NCBI RefSeq assembly: GCF_047123815.1
Contig: NZ_CP138920.1
Coordinates: 1,240,001 to 1,304,000 of the forward strand
DNA length: 64,000 bases
Source of the DNA: Maricaulis sp017643475
GTDB taxonomy: Bacteria > Pseudomonadota > Alphaproteobacteria > Caulobacterales > Maricaulaceae
Direction: 5' to 3'
The first letter of the stretch is position 1; every line of letters starts with the position of its first letter. The translations under genes were made by a program, and so were the position numbers. Shown piece after piece: positions 1 to 9,165 of this stretch. A model generated the notes under the pieces. That model was given only the letters and a program-made list of their open reading frames with translations, had not been told where the DNA came from and made no database searches.

Positions 1-416
1 GCGATTTCACCCTTGAGGGCGACAAAGTCGACAGGCTTGGTCAGGCACGCAGTGGCACCGGCCTGGCGCAAAGTCTCGCTGGTTCCGGTGTCTGCATCCG
101 CTGTGACCATGATGACCGGCACATCGCGATAAGCTTCCTCGGTAGCGCGGATTTCGCGCAAGGCATCATCACCGGACATGACCGGCATTTGCAGGTCCAT
201 CAGAACAACATCAATGGCCGCGTCTTCATCGAGACGGTTGAGTGCCTCCTGGCCGTTTTCCGCCTCGATCACAATATGACCAGAAGCCTTGAGGAATTGC
301 GCCAGCAGGAAGCGGTTGGAGGCAATATCCTCAACGATGAGCACATTGAAACCGCCGCTCTTGTCCGCCCCCGCTGGTGTGGCATCTGGCGTGGGGAGCG
401 CCTCCGGCTTACTCAC
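1..416 (-). CDS. response regulator receiver protein (partial, runs off window)
   Basis: A CheY-like receiver domain of a two-component system. From a GTG start at 416 the protein has a short Pro/Ala-rich lead, then FNVLIVED with the acidic pocket, the phospho-acceptor Asp in VVLMDLQMP, a conserved Thr in MVTAD, and the switch Lys in LTKPVDF. This is a complete receiver of about 120 residues. The gene continues beyond base 1, so an Hpt or output domain cannot be judged. It starts 3 bases after the stop of the upstream sensor kinase, so the two are co-transcribed and the kinase is its probable partner. The start is inferred: no ATG lies between the kinase stop and the receiver. Confidence 0.85.
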   Translation of the reverse strand, partial: MSKPEALPTPDATPAGADKSGGFNVLIVEDIASNRFLLAQFLKASGHIVIEAENGQEALNRLDEDAAIDVVLMDLQMPVMSGDDALREIRATEEAYRDVPVIMVTADADTGTSETLRQAGATACLTKPVDFVALKGEI

Positions 417-419
417 CTG

Positions 420-2178
420 CTACCGCGGAAGAAGCACAGTGAAACAGCTTCCAACACCAGGCTTGCTGCGCGCCGAGATATCGCCGCCCATAAGGCGCGC
501 AAACTGGCGGGAAATCGCCAGACCCAGTCCAGAACCACCAAACTCCCGCGTGTCGGATTCGTCGATCTGGCTAAAGCGGTCGAAAACGCGAACAAGGTTT
601 GCCTTGGCGATACCCGGACCGGTGTCTTCGACCCGGGTCCACACCTGCCCGGTCTTGCCGGCCCGGTCCACATGGATTGCGACATGACCGGTATCCGTGA
701 ATTTGAGGGCGTTGCCGGCAAGGTTCGTAACGATCTGGCAGACTCGCGTTTCATCGCCCCGGAAAGAACAATCTAGCTCGGGAGAAATCTCCACTCGCAT
801 ATCCAGCCCCCTGCCGGTCGCCATCGCGCCAACAGCGTCAGCCAAGCGCTGGATCACGTCGGTGAGACGGAATTCATCGGATGCAAGCCGGATCTGTCCC
901 GACTCGATCTTGGACAGATCCAGCACATCTCGGATCAGGTCGAACAGCATGGCTCCGGATGAACGAATAATGCGCAAATATTCTGCCTGGTCCTCGGATA
1001 ACTCCGTCTTGTCCAGCATCTGTGAAGCGGCCAGCACGCCATTCAGCGGCGTTCGGATTTCATGGCTCATATTGGCCAGGAACTGGGATTTGGCGCGGTC
1101 GGCGGCTTCCAGTTCCTGAACCTGGTTCAAGCTGTCGCGGAAGCTGAGCAGAGCGCGATTGATATCCCCGATTTCGTCGCGGCGCTTCGTTTCAGGGATG
1201 GGCGTTGCCAGCTGGCCAGCTTCCAGGGCCTGAATGGCTTCAATGGAGCGATGGATCGGCTGGCGCACCAGCAGGTGGGACACCGCCAGAAGCGCAAGGA
1301 TCACGCAGACCACCAGGCCGACACCCGTATAAAGCACCAGCTGCCGGATCTGGATGGCATCCGCCATCACCGTGGCCTCCGGGACCGAGATGGCGACTAT
1401 CCAAGGCTGGTCGAACTGGCGAAGATGGATCGGCGACAACAGGTGCAGCAGCCCGTTCTCTCCCCGCACAATCGTCACATCCTGGGGAATTCCCGGTCCA
1501 GTAGCGGATGCCGGCCAGAAATCAGCGGCTGGCGCAACGGGCTCACCCAACTGGCTCTCATCACTGGTCGCGGCCCACATCAGGTCATGCGAGACCAGGC
1601 GCACCATGCCGTCGCCGTATGGCCTGATACCGGCAAAATGCTCGGACAGCGCTGACAGATCAAAATCAACGCCCACAACGCCGATTGTTTCCCCATCGCG
1701 CGAGACCGGAAAAGCCGCCGAGAGAAGCAGCACCCACTGGCCTTCAATCAAATAGGGGGCCCGGGTTCGTCACATAGGGCTGTCCAGACGTCAGCGGCAC
1801 ACGATAATAGTCCGACTGTGCCCCTTCGGCGTCAGCGAAGGTCAGGTGATGACGCTGGGCACCATTGCCGAAATTGTACACATAAGGCCGGAAATGCCCG
1901 GTATCTGGATGGGCCAACCAACCATCGCGCTCCACATTGGCGTCGTTTCCGTCGAGCGCATTCGCCTCGACAACAAACCAGGCGCCCGCGAACATCGGCT
2001 CTCCATCGACAAATTGATAGAGCACCTCGGCCGCAGCCGTCTCGGTGAGTTCCCGGGTTGTCAGGCGGGCCACGGTCGCGTCGACGAAATGGGAAATAAT
2101 CAAAATGGACGCTATCACCAACACCGATGCCAGCACACTCGCAGCAAACGCCATCCGTCCCCCCAGAGACGTCGGCAT
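420..2178 (-). pseudogene. membrane sensor histidine kinase with periplasmic dCache-like domain, frameshifted
   Basis: The gene is split over two frames. The upstream part (2178 to about 1760) has a transmembrane helix near residues 8-30 and the first part of a periplasmic sensor domain, ending in GQPYVTNP. The downstream part (about 1755 to 420) continues that domain (IEGQWVLLLSAAFPV, GVVGVDFDL). It then has a second membrane helix (LVLYTGVGLVVCVILALLAV), HAMP, HisKA with the phospho-His in MSHEIRTPLNG, and HATPase with DTGPGIA and GGSGLGLAI. The frames join if one base is removed from the five-base run at 1755-1759. An intact product would have about 585 residues. The N-terminus may lie further upstream: an ATG at 2228 gives a plausible leader only if another G-run indel is assumed. 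Either a sequencing error or a recent mutation is possible. It probably feeds the adjacent receiver protein. Confidence 0.8.
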
Positions 2179-2376
2179 CAGCGCACGAAGCGCCGCCCCC
2201 CGCCCTCCCCGACCGGTTCCGGTTTCATCAATTTAAGACGACGTCTGCAAAGGCGAACATCCGAACAACAACATCGATGGTGATGACTGGCATCACTCAA
2301 ACAATACCTGATTGTGGATAAGAGTTCGTTAGTGCAACCAAAGGATAAGACCGCACATCACCGGCGTAAACGCGGA

Positions 2377-3237
2377 TCAGACGGCGCCAATCATCAGACC
2401 CTCAACATCTGCGCGCAGCGGCAATGATGGCTGGGCGCCCGCTTTCAGGGTGGAGGCGGCTCCGGCGGCACAGGCAAAAGCCAGCGCGTCGGAAGGCGTC
2501 ATCTGTTCAAGTAGAGCCAGGCTCAATGCCGCGACGAATGTATCTCCGGCACCGGTTGCATCAATCGCCTCGACCTGGGGCGGTGCGCACCGGGCAATCT
2601 CCTGGCCGTCGCGGAACAGGGCAGCGCCCCGAACTCCCAGCGTCAGCGCTGTCAGACCTCCGGCCGCAAACAGTCGACCCAGACCGTAATGCTCGCCCTC
2701 TGCTTCATTGACGATCAACACATCGGCGCGTTCAAGCAATTCGTTCGGCACCTCGGCGGCCGGCGCGAGATTGAGCACGACCAGTCCCTCGCAACGCCTG
2801 GCCGCTTCGGATAGGACCTCGACTGGCGTTTCCAGCTGACCAATCAGAGCCCCCTCAATCCGATCCGGCAAGTCCGCTATGGTCAAACCACCGTTCGCCC
2901 CGGAAGCCACGACAATCTGGTTGTCGCCGTCGGGCGCCACGGCGATCATCGCCACGCCGGTGGGCGCCGCTTCGCTCACGCGGCAACGGTCAAGATCCAC
3001 ACCATTTTCACGCAACAGAGCGAGCGCCGCTTCCGCCTCATCATCCGCGCCTACACAGCCAATCATGCTCACAGCTGCCCCAAGGCGCGATGCAGCCAGA
3101 GCCTGGTTGGCACCCTTGCCGCCTGGAAATTTCGCGAAACCATCGCCCAGCACGGTCTCTCCGGCCTTCGGCAACTGATCGCAGCGCACGACCAGATCCA
3201 GATTGATTGACCCCAGAACCGTGATTACCTGGCTCAT
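2377..3237 (-). CDS. rbsK: ribokinase / PfkB-family sugar kinase
   Basis: Cytoplasmic PfkB-family kinase of 286 residues, the usual ribokinase size. The N-terminal substrate region reads VLGSINLDLV with the GGKGANQA signature near residue 40. The C-terminal signature DATGAGDTFVAAL carries the catalytic Asp. It would phosphorylate the ribose released by the nucleoside hydrolase encoded just upstream. The ATG at 3237 overlaps that gene's stop (TGATG), so the two are translationally coupled. A TTG one codon upstream is less likely as start. Substrate specificity among PfkB kinases cannot be read with certainty; the context favours ribose. Confidence 0.88.
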   Translation of the reverse strand: MSQVITVLGSINLDLVVRCDQLPKAGETVLGDGFAKFPGGKGANQALAASRLGAAVSMIGCVGADDEAEAALALLRENGVDLDRCRVSEAAPTGVAMIAVAPDGDNQIVVASGANGGLTIADLPDRIEGALIGQLETPVEVLSEAARRCEGLVVLNLAPAAEVPNELLERADVLIVNEAEGEHYGLGRLFAAGGLTALTLGVRGAALFRDGQEIARCAPPQVEAIDATGAGDTFVAALSLALLEQMTPSDALAFACAAGAASTLKAGAQPSLPLRADVEGLMIGAV

Positions 3238-4163
3238 CAAAGGCGCTCCATCGAGGTGACAAGAAGGTCGAACAGAGCATCATCATCCAGCCCGGTGACC
3301 CAGTTAACACCATTGGCGCATTCAGCTCCGAGCGCGGTATTGCCGCGTTTTTCGTCGTCGGATGTGGTCACCGTCACAGAAACCGACTTGCTGGAGAACA
3401 GGCCCGGGTCGAGCAGGTAGCCAATCGTGCAGGGATCGTGCAGCGCGGCACCATCCGCGCCATAGACCTCGCCATAGATCCGGTTGACGTGGGAAATCAT
3501 CGCTGCTGATGCATGACAGGCCGGATGCCCGGAGGCTTCAAGTCGTTGCATGCGCGGTGGTGTGCAACGGATCTGCAAGGTGGCGTCGAGACCGATCAGC
3601 GTCGTGGCACAGCCGCTTTCCAGCACGATCTTGGCTGCGTCGGGGTCTGCATAGATATTGAACTCGGCATGGGCAGTGATATTGCCGCCCTCGATCGCGG
3701 CGCCGCCCATGATCACCAGCTCGCGGACACCGCGCATGATCGAGGCGTCGCGCTTCAACGCGGTCGCGAAATTGGTCATCGGCCCCGTGATCACCAGGGT
3801 AATCGAGCCCGGCTCGGCCGCAGAGAGCGTATCGCACAGATAATCAACCGCGTGGGTCGTGCTGACCGGTACGCTCGCTTCGGGCAGGCGAGCATCACCC
3901 AGCCCCGAAGCCCCATGGATATGTTCGGCGAATTCGGGGTCGACCCGCATCGGACGATCACAGCCGGCATAGACCGGTATGTCCTCGCGCCCGGCCAGCG
4001 CCAGCACCCCGCGGGCATTGCGGGCACAAGTTTCCACCGGAACATTGCCGGCAACGACCGTGATAGCCTTCAGATCAAAACGATCCGGCGCACCCAGAGC
4101 GGCGAGCAGCGCGATGCAATCATCAACACCGGGGTCACAATCGATGATGATGGATCGCGTCAC
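3237..4163 (-). CDS. inosine-uridine preferring nucleoside hydrolase
   Basis: Nucleoside hydrolase of 308 residues that cleaves the N-glycosidic bond of ribonucleosides to base and ribose. The N-terminal calcium-binding motif DCDPGVDD (residues 8-15) is intact, and the conserved segments ITGPMTN and EFNIYADPDAA are present. The start is GTG at 4163, 4 bases after the transporter stop. The transporter, hydrolase and kinase form a three-step nucleoside uptake and breakdown operon. There is no signal peptide, so it acts in the cytoplasm. Whether it prefers purine or pyrimidine nucleosides is not visible. Confidence 0.9.
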   Translation of the reverse strand: MTRSIIIDCDPGVDDCIALLAALGAPDRFDLKAITVVAGNVPVETCARNARGVLALAGREDIPVYAGCDRPMRVDPEFAEHIHGASGLGDARLPEASVPVSTTHAVDYLCDTLSAAEPGSITLVITGPMTNFATALKRDASIMRGVRELVIMGGAAIEGGNITAHAEFNIYADPDAAKIVLESGCATTLIGLDATLQIRCTPPRMQRLEASGHPACHASAAMISHVNRIYGEVYGADGAALHDPCTIGYLLDPGLFSSKSVSVTVTTSDDEKRGNTALGAECANGVNWVTGLDDDALFDLLVTSMERL

Positions 4164-4167
4164 CTCG

Positions 4168-5394
4168 TCACCCCACGAACAGCATACCCGCTATCGCCGC
4201 ACTCATCAGATTTGACAGGGAACCGGCAAGAACGGCGCGGAAACCGAATTTGGCGATCTGGCCCATGCGCTCCGGGATCAGGCTGCCCAGCCCGCCGAGC
4301 AGAATACCGACAGAACTCAGATTGGCAAAACCGCACAAAGCAATAGTCAGGATCGCCTGGCTGCGCGGTGAGAAATCTTCCAGGCTGCCGGACAGGGTCA
4401 GGTAGGCGACGAACTCGTTGATCACCAGTTTTTCGCCGACAATGGCGCCTGCGGCCTGGGCCTCGGCAGGCGGAATGCTGAGCACCATCATCAGAGGGGC
4501 AAACAGCATGCCCAGCAGGCTCTGAATGGTCACACCCTCAATACCGAACAGGCCACCGACCATCGCAATCAGCCCGTTAACCAGGGCAATCAGCGAGACG
4601 AAAGCGATCAGCATCGCTCCGATATTCAAAGCCAGGCTCAGGCCGTCCTTGGCGCCAACAGCAGCGGCCATCACCACATTGGCGTGCGGTTCACGCGCCG
4701 GCGGGGCGTTGACGATGTCCTGTTCCTCATCCTTTTCATCGTCCGCCGGCATGATGATGCTGGCCATCAGCAGACCACCCGGAGCCGCCATGAAACTGGC
4801 GGCGAGCAGGTATTCAATGCTGATGCCAATCTGGGCGTAGGCCGCCAGGACAGTACCGGCCACAGATGCGAGACCGGAGGTCATGATCGCAAACAATTGC
4901 GGCTTGGTGATGCCATCCAGATACGGGCGGATGACCAGCGGCGCCTCTGTCTGGCCGACAAAAATATTCGCGGCCGCATTGAGCGATTCAACCCGTCCGG
5001 TCCCCAGCAGAACATTGAGAACCATGCCGACGACACGAACGATCCACTGCATGATGCCGATATGATAGAGCACGGACATCAGCGCGGAGAAGAAGATCAC
5101 GACCGGCAGGACGTTGAGCGCGAAACTGAATCCAACGGACTCAGACACAAGCGGTCCGAAAACCATTTCAATACCGGCGGCAGAGAATGCGAGCAGCTGG
5201 GTCACACCGGCAGACAGGCCGGAAAGCATTTCACGCCCTGCTGGCAGATAGAGCACAAAGCCGCCAATCGCTGCCTGTAACAGCAAGGCGCTGAGCACCG
5301 TGCGCAGGCGAATTTTGCGACGATTGGTCGAGAATACAAAGGCGATGACCAGAAGCGTAAGCGCTCCGACACCCGCTAACATATTGGCACTCAT
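4168..5394 (-). CDS. nupC: concentrative nucleoside transporter (NupC/CNT family)
   Basis: Inner-membrane nucleoside symporter of 408 residues, matching bacterial CNT proteins. There are about 8-10 hydrophobic helices. The CNT core is recognisable: GQTEAPLVIRPYL, the gate segment ending in MTSGLASVAGTVLAAY, and the C-terminal NEFVAYL and ALCGFANLSSVGI segments that bind nucleoside and sodium. It is the first gene of the nucleoside catabolic operon. A 129-base gap separates it from thymidine kinase upstream, so it may have its own promoter there. Confidence 0.92.
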   Translation of the reverse strand: MSANMLAGVGALTLLVIAFVFSTNRRKIRLRTVLSALLLQAAIGGFVLYLPAGREMLSGLSAGVTQLLAFSAAGIEMVFGPLVSESVGFSFALNVLPVVIFFSALMSVLYHIGIMQWIVRVVGMVLNVLLGTGRVESLNAAANIFVGQTEAPLVIRPYLDGITKPQLFAIMTSGLASVAGTVLAAYAQIGISIEYLLAASFMAAPGGLLMASIIMPADDEKDEEQDIVNAPPAREPHANVVMAAAVGAKDGLSLALNIGAMLIAFVSLIALVNGLIAMVGGLFGIEGVTIQSLLGMLFAPLMMVLSIPPAEAQAAGAIVGEKLVINEFVAYLTLSGSLEDFSPRSQAILTIALCGFANLSSVGILLGGLGSLIPERMGQIAKFGFRAVLAGSLSNLMSAAIAGMLFVG

Positions 5395-5523
5395 GCGGCT
5401 GCCCCCACTACTGGCTCGCCTGGAAACGGAACTTCAGAAATTGTTCTGCCACGCGAGCGCACGCGGTGAAAGCACGGATTCACATCTCGGCTCGCATCCG
5501 GCCCGGCCAACGGGTCCAGCAGA

Positions 5524-6156
5524 TCAGGCGTCAACAGTATCGAGCGCGCCTTCAACACGCGCCTCTTCGCTGGCTGCTGCCTGCATACGCTCTAGCCAGT
5601 GCTTGCGACAGAGCGAGAGATAATTCGCCTTGGCCACGCCGACCTGGACACCTTCAGTGACCGCATCACCCGACGCGTCGAAACGCAGATTCATTGTCGC
5701 CTTGCGACCACAGTGACAGATCGTGCGTGCTTCTCGCAGATCATCAGCGATGGCCAAAAGCTCGGCGGCCCCCTCAAACAGCTTGCCCTGGAAATCCGTA
5801 CGCAGTCCGTAACACAGGACCGGAAGGCCCAACTCGTCTCCAACCCGGGCCAATTGCCAGACCTGGTCGCGGGAGAGGAATTGCGCCTCGTCGACAAAAA
5901 CCGCATCCAGCCCGTCCGCCTCCCGGAACGCAAGGATCTGCGAATACATGTCCGTACCGTCACGATAGAGATGCGCGGGCGCGTTGAGGCCGATACGCGA
6001 CTCGATTTCACCGGCATCGCTGTCGTCAGCGGCGCCATGCTGCGAGGTCCACAACATGACCTTCATGCCCTGCTCACCATAGTTGTGAGCGGCCTGGAGA
6101 AGAATGGCGGACTTGCCAGCATTCATTGCGCTGTATGTAAAATAGAGTTTGCCCAT
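5524..6156 (-). CDS. tdk: thymidine kinase
   Basis: Type II thymidine kinase of 210 residues, which phosphorylates imported thymidine. The P-loop is the variant SAMNAGKS (residues 9-16). VFVDEAQFL carries the catalytic Glu. The C-terminal zinc lasso is present (CHCGRKA, then YLSLCRKHW). The start at 6156 follows a CGGGA ribosome site. It lies on the same strand as, and directly upstream of, the nucleoside transporter operon, which fits a salvage role. Confidence 0.93.
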   Translation of the reverse strand: MGKLYFTYSAMNAGKSAILLQAAHNYGEQGMKVMLWTSQHGAADDSDAGEIESRIGLNAPAHLYRDGTDMYSQILAFREADGLDAVFVDEAQFLSRDQVWQLARVGDELGLPVLCYGLRTDFQGKLFEGAAELLAIADDLREARTICHCGRKATMNLRFDASGDAVTEGVQVGVAKANYLSLCRKHWLERMQAAASEEARVEGALDTVDA

Positions 6157-6227
6157 ATCCCGGTGCTAATCCGATTCCCGACCGGGTCGACCCCTCGTGA
6201 CCGTGGACAAATGTGATCACGTGTACA

Positions 6228-7169
6228 TCAGGTCAATCCCTGCCCAAGCCGCGCCAGCGTGCCGTGGCCGGGACGGGAATGGATCTGCATACGCATCCGT
6301 CCTTTTTCTGCCAGTCTGAAGATGATCTCCAGGCCAAGACCCGCGCGGCGATGGCCGGTTTTCCGGCTCTCCTCCACCATCAACATGCTGTCCAGCATCA
6401 TGACTTCACGGCCAATACCATTGCCGTCATCCACAACCAGCAAATCAATGCCGCCGGCGTTTCGTTTGGCCCCGATCAGCACACGCTTGCCACCGGAATG
6501 AGTGATCGCGTTGGAGACAAGATTGGTCAGGATATGTTCGACGATGCCGCGATCGATCTCGATGGTCTGGCTGCTGCCAATCCAGCGGACCTCGATCCCC
6601 TTGCTGCGCCCGACTTCCTCCAGCGGGGTCACGACCTCGCGGACAAGGTCGCCGATCGCCACCCGCTCCCGATCGACCGGTCGCCGGTCCGTGTCGAGAT
6701 AGGAAAGTTCAAGAACCGAAGAGAGCAGCGAGGAGACATTCCGAACCACCTCGCGCTGACGGCCGGCCACTTCCTTGGCCTTCTCCCAGTTCTCGGCTTC
6801 CAGCAGATCCTCGAGCAAGCCGGCATTGAGGTCGAGCGCGTAGACAGGCTGACGGATATCATGACCTGTTGCAGCCAGGAGGAAGGTCGAGAATTCCTGA
6901 GCCTTCTCGGCCGCGATACGGGCTTTCTCGTAAAGCTCGGTCAGATAGAAACGCCGCCGGGCCCGCATGGAAAAGGTCACAGACATGATCCAGGCAAAGG
7001 CGCAGCTGGTCCACACCAACACAGCCTGGGAAAAAACCGGATGCTCCGAAGTGTCATGCCAGTAGATCGCCAGAAAGGCATAGGTCAGCGCATAGGTCAC
7101 CGAGATCAACGCGATCCAGTTTGCATATGCCGCCAGCGCCACCCCCATCGCCATAACGTGCAGGGACAT
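6228..7169 (-). CDS. sensor histidine kinase, probably truncated at its 5' end
   Basis: From ATG at 7169 the product has 313 residues. There are two or three hydrophobic segments (around residues 5-32 and 40-62), then a dimerisation/phospho-acceptor helix with the H box in ATGHDIRQPVYAL, the N box in LTNLVSNAITHSG, the G1 box DDGNGIG and the G2 box RAGLGLEI. The catalytic core is therefore intact. The reading frame stays open upstream to 7574, but residues there look unlike a kinase and lie antisense to a MarR-like fragment, so homology ends abruptly near 7170. No convincing ribosome site precedes 7169. I infer loss of the N-terminal sensor region by a rearrangement. No response regulator is adjacent. 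Confidence 0.6.
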   Translation of the reverse strand: MSLHVMAMGVALAAYANWIALISVTYALTYAFLAIYWHDTSEHPVFSQAVLVWTSCAFAWIMSVTFSMRARRRFYLTELYEKARIAAEKAQEFSTFLLAATGHDIRQPVYALDLNAGLLEDLLEAENWEKAKEVAGRQREVVRNVSSLLSSVLELSYLDTDRRPVDRERVAIGDLVREVVTPLEEVGRSKGIEVRWIGSSQTIEIDRGIVEHILTNLVSNAITHSGGKRVLIGAKRNAGGIDLLVVDDGNGIGREVMMLDSMLMVEESRKTGHRRAGLGLEIIFRLAEKGRMRMQIHSRPGHGTLARLGQGLT

Positions 7170-7440
7170 CCAGGAACTGGTACGCCGGGATCGCTCCGCC
7201 TCTGACAAGCGCGTCGTGCTGGCCTGTCTCACCGACGAGGGACTGAATGCTGCCGCAGCGGCTCCGGAATTGTTACAGGCTGGTTTCCTCCGGGAGTTTC
7301 GCAAACTGCAGGACTGGGAGCGCGGGATGCTCATCGCATCTCTCCAGCGGATCGCCGAAATGATGGATGCCGAAGACCTCGACGCTTCACCCATCCTGGA
7401 GACCGGTGAAATCGAGCCAGACGAACACGGCAACCGGTAA
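7165..7440 (+). pseudogene. C-terminal fragment of a MarR-family transcriptional regulator
   Basis: Reading + from 7165 gives IQELVRRDRSASDKRVV followed by LTDEG, which matches the wing and following helix of MarR proteins (arginine-rich wing, DKR, LT.EG). It then has a helical C-terminus with LQDWERGMLIASLQRIAEMMD and ends at 7440. The recognition helix and N-terminus are missing; upstream codons in this frame contain stops and read as the antisense of the kinase. A GTG at 7216 could start a 74-residue peptide without DNA-binding ability. I call it a remnant. It sits 87 bases before the halogenase-like gene and may once have regulated it. Confidence 0.6.
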
Positions 7441-7527
7441 GGGGTTTTCTGCACACCACGCCCATGACAGCCTCCTCGGGCGCAGGTAACATGCCACTGA
7501 ACCATTTCTGATTGGGAACAAGCGCTT

Positions 7528-9165
7528 ATGAGACGTGTAGTGATTGTTGGTGGCGGCTCCGCCGGTTGGATCATGGCGGCCTATCTGAATGGCGCGATCA
7601 ATGCGCGCGGTCGCGACAAGAAAATCGACATAACGCTTGTAGAATCTCCAGATGTGCCACGCATCTCGGTCGGCGAGGCCACCGTTCCTTCAATCCATCA
7701 CGTGCTGGAAGTGATCGGTATCGACGAAAAGGAATTCATGCGCGAAACAGATGCCAGCTTCAAACAGTCGATCAAATACGTGAACTGGCTGGAGAATAAC
7801 GGATCCGGATATCACCACCCCTTCAACCGCGCGACGCTCGGGCCTATCGACAATAGTGGTGCCAATTGGATGGTCTCGCGGCGCGACATCCCGTTCATGG
7901 AAACGGTCAGTGCCCAGACCCTGATCGCCGAAGCCTGCCGCGGCCCGAAAACCGGTGATGGTCGCCCTTTTGTGGCTCCTATGAAGTACGCCTACCATTT
8001 CGACGCCCAGCAATTTGCCGATTATCTCACAAAGATCGCCACGGCGACCGGCGTCACCCATGTCCGGGCCAATGTAACCAAGGTGAATACCGGCGAAAAC
8101 GGCCTGATCAGATCACTCGACCTCGACACGAACGACCAGCTTGAGGGCGATATCTTTGTCGACTGCACGGGCTTCAAGGCCCTGCTCATGGAGAAGACCA
8201 TGGGCGTGCCCTTCGAGGACTTCTCCCAATGGCTCTTCTGCAATCAGGCTGTCGTCGCCCAGTTTGGCTATGAGGACTATTTCCCCGGCGTCGTCCGCCC
8301 GTACACCACGGCCACCGCCATGTCCGCCGGCTGGATCTGGGACACCCCCACACAAACCCGCCGGGCGATCGGCTATGTGCACGCGACCGATTTCATCAGC
8401 ACCGATGATGCGGCCCGCGAGCTGCTGGCCTATCAGGGCGTCGACGAGAACAAGGCGGACACGCGTATCGTCAAGTTCAAGGTTGGCAAGCGGCAGAAAG
8501 CCTGGGCTGGCAATTGCATCGCGGCGGGCCTCGCCAGCGGCTTCATCGAACCCCTTGAATCAACCGGCATCTACCTGGCGGAGTTGGCGGCTGTGCTGCT
8601 GGCGGAACACTTTCCCTATCGCGACGAGGACCTCGAACCGCTGGCCTTCCGCTTTAACCGGGTGGTTTCGAACCGTTATTACGAGATCCTTGATTTCATC
8701 AACATGCACTACTGCCTGACCCGTCGCACCGACACCGAATTCTGGCAGGCTGTGCAACGTCCTGAGCACATTACGGATCGCCTGAAAGCAAAGCTCGAAC
8801 ACTGGCGCATGAAACCGCCATCAATGTCGGACTTCCAGGACCAGGCCTTCTCCGGTTTCACCTATGGCGAAACCATCACCGGTGATCCGGAAATTGACAC
8901 TCGCGCCCCAGTCGACACCGGCGGATTGTGGAACCATCAGAGTTACGAGGCCATCCTGTATGGGATGGATTTCCGTGGATCGGAATTCGAGACGATGGGC
9001 GATGACAGGCCGAAGTCACATATGCTGGAAGTCGTGTCCAACATTCTGCGGGCGGCGCCATCACGTCTCTCCCCGCACCACTCCTGGCTGCATCATAATC
9101 TGGGAATGAAGGCTTGGCCCCTCGGTCAGCGGCCTGCCGGCTGGGTCGAACGGCCTCACTTGTAA
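7528..9165 (+). CDS. flavin-dependent tryptophan-halogenase-like protein (PrnA family)
   Basis: 545 residues, the usual length for flavin-dependent halogenases. The FAD motif GGGSAGW is at residues 8-14, GEATVPS follows, and the conserved catalytic Lys is in ASFKQSI near residue 79. The WxWxIP halogenase signature is altered to WIWDTP. The Glu-Ser pair is present in EPLESTGIYL. Family members use FADH2, oxygen and halide to make hypohalous acid that the Lys carries to the substrate. Genes of this type next to TonB-dependent receptors are common in Caulobacterales and Xanthomonas, and their natural substrate is unknown. The gene ends 10 bases inside the convergent sulfotransferase gene. Confidence 0.88.
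   Translation: MRRVVIVGGGSAGWIMAAYLNGAINARGRDKKIDITLVESPDVPRISVGEATVPSIHHVLEVIGIDEKEFMRETDASFKQSIKYVNWLENNGSGYHHPFNRATLGPIDNSGANWMVSRRDIPFMETVSAQTLIAEACRGPKTGDGRPFVAPMKYAYHFDAQQFADYLTKIATATGVTHVRANVTKVNTGENGLIRSLDLDTNDQLEGDIFVDCTGFKALLMEKTMGVPFEDFSQWLFCNQAVVAQFGYEDYFPGVVRPYTTATAMSAGWIWDTPTQTRRAIGYVHATDFISTDDAARELLAYQGVDENKADTRIVKFKVGKRQKAWAGNCIAAGLASGFIEPLESTGIYLAELAAVLLAEHFPYRDEDLEPLAFRFNRVVSNRYYEILDFINMHYCLTRRTDTEFWQAVQRPEHITDRLKAKLEHWRMKPPSMSDFQDQAFSGFTYGETITGDPEIDTRAPVDTGGLWNHQSYEAILYGMDFRGSEFETMGDDRPKSHMLEVVSNILRAAPSRLSPHHSWLHHNLGMKAWPLGQRPAGWVERPHL

Noticed and set aside
1744..1765. Programmed ribosomal frameshift in the sensor kinase
   Set aside because: No stimulatory structure or slippery heptamer was evident, and histidine kinases are not known to use one. 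A mutation or sequence error is simpler.
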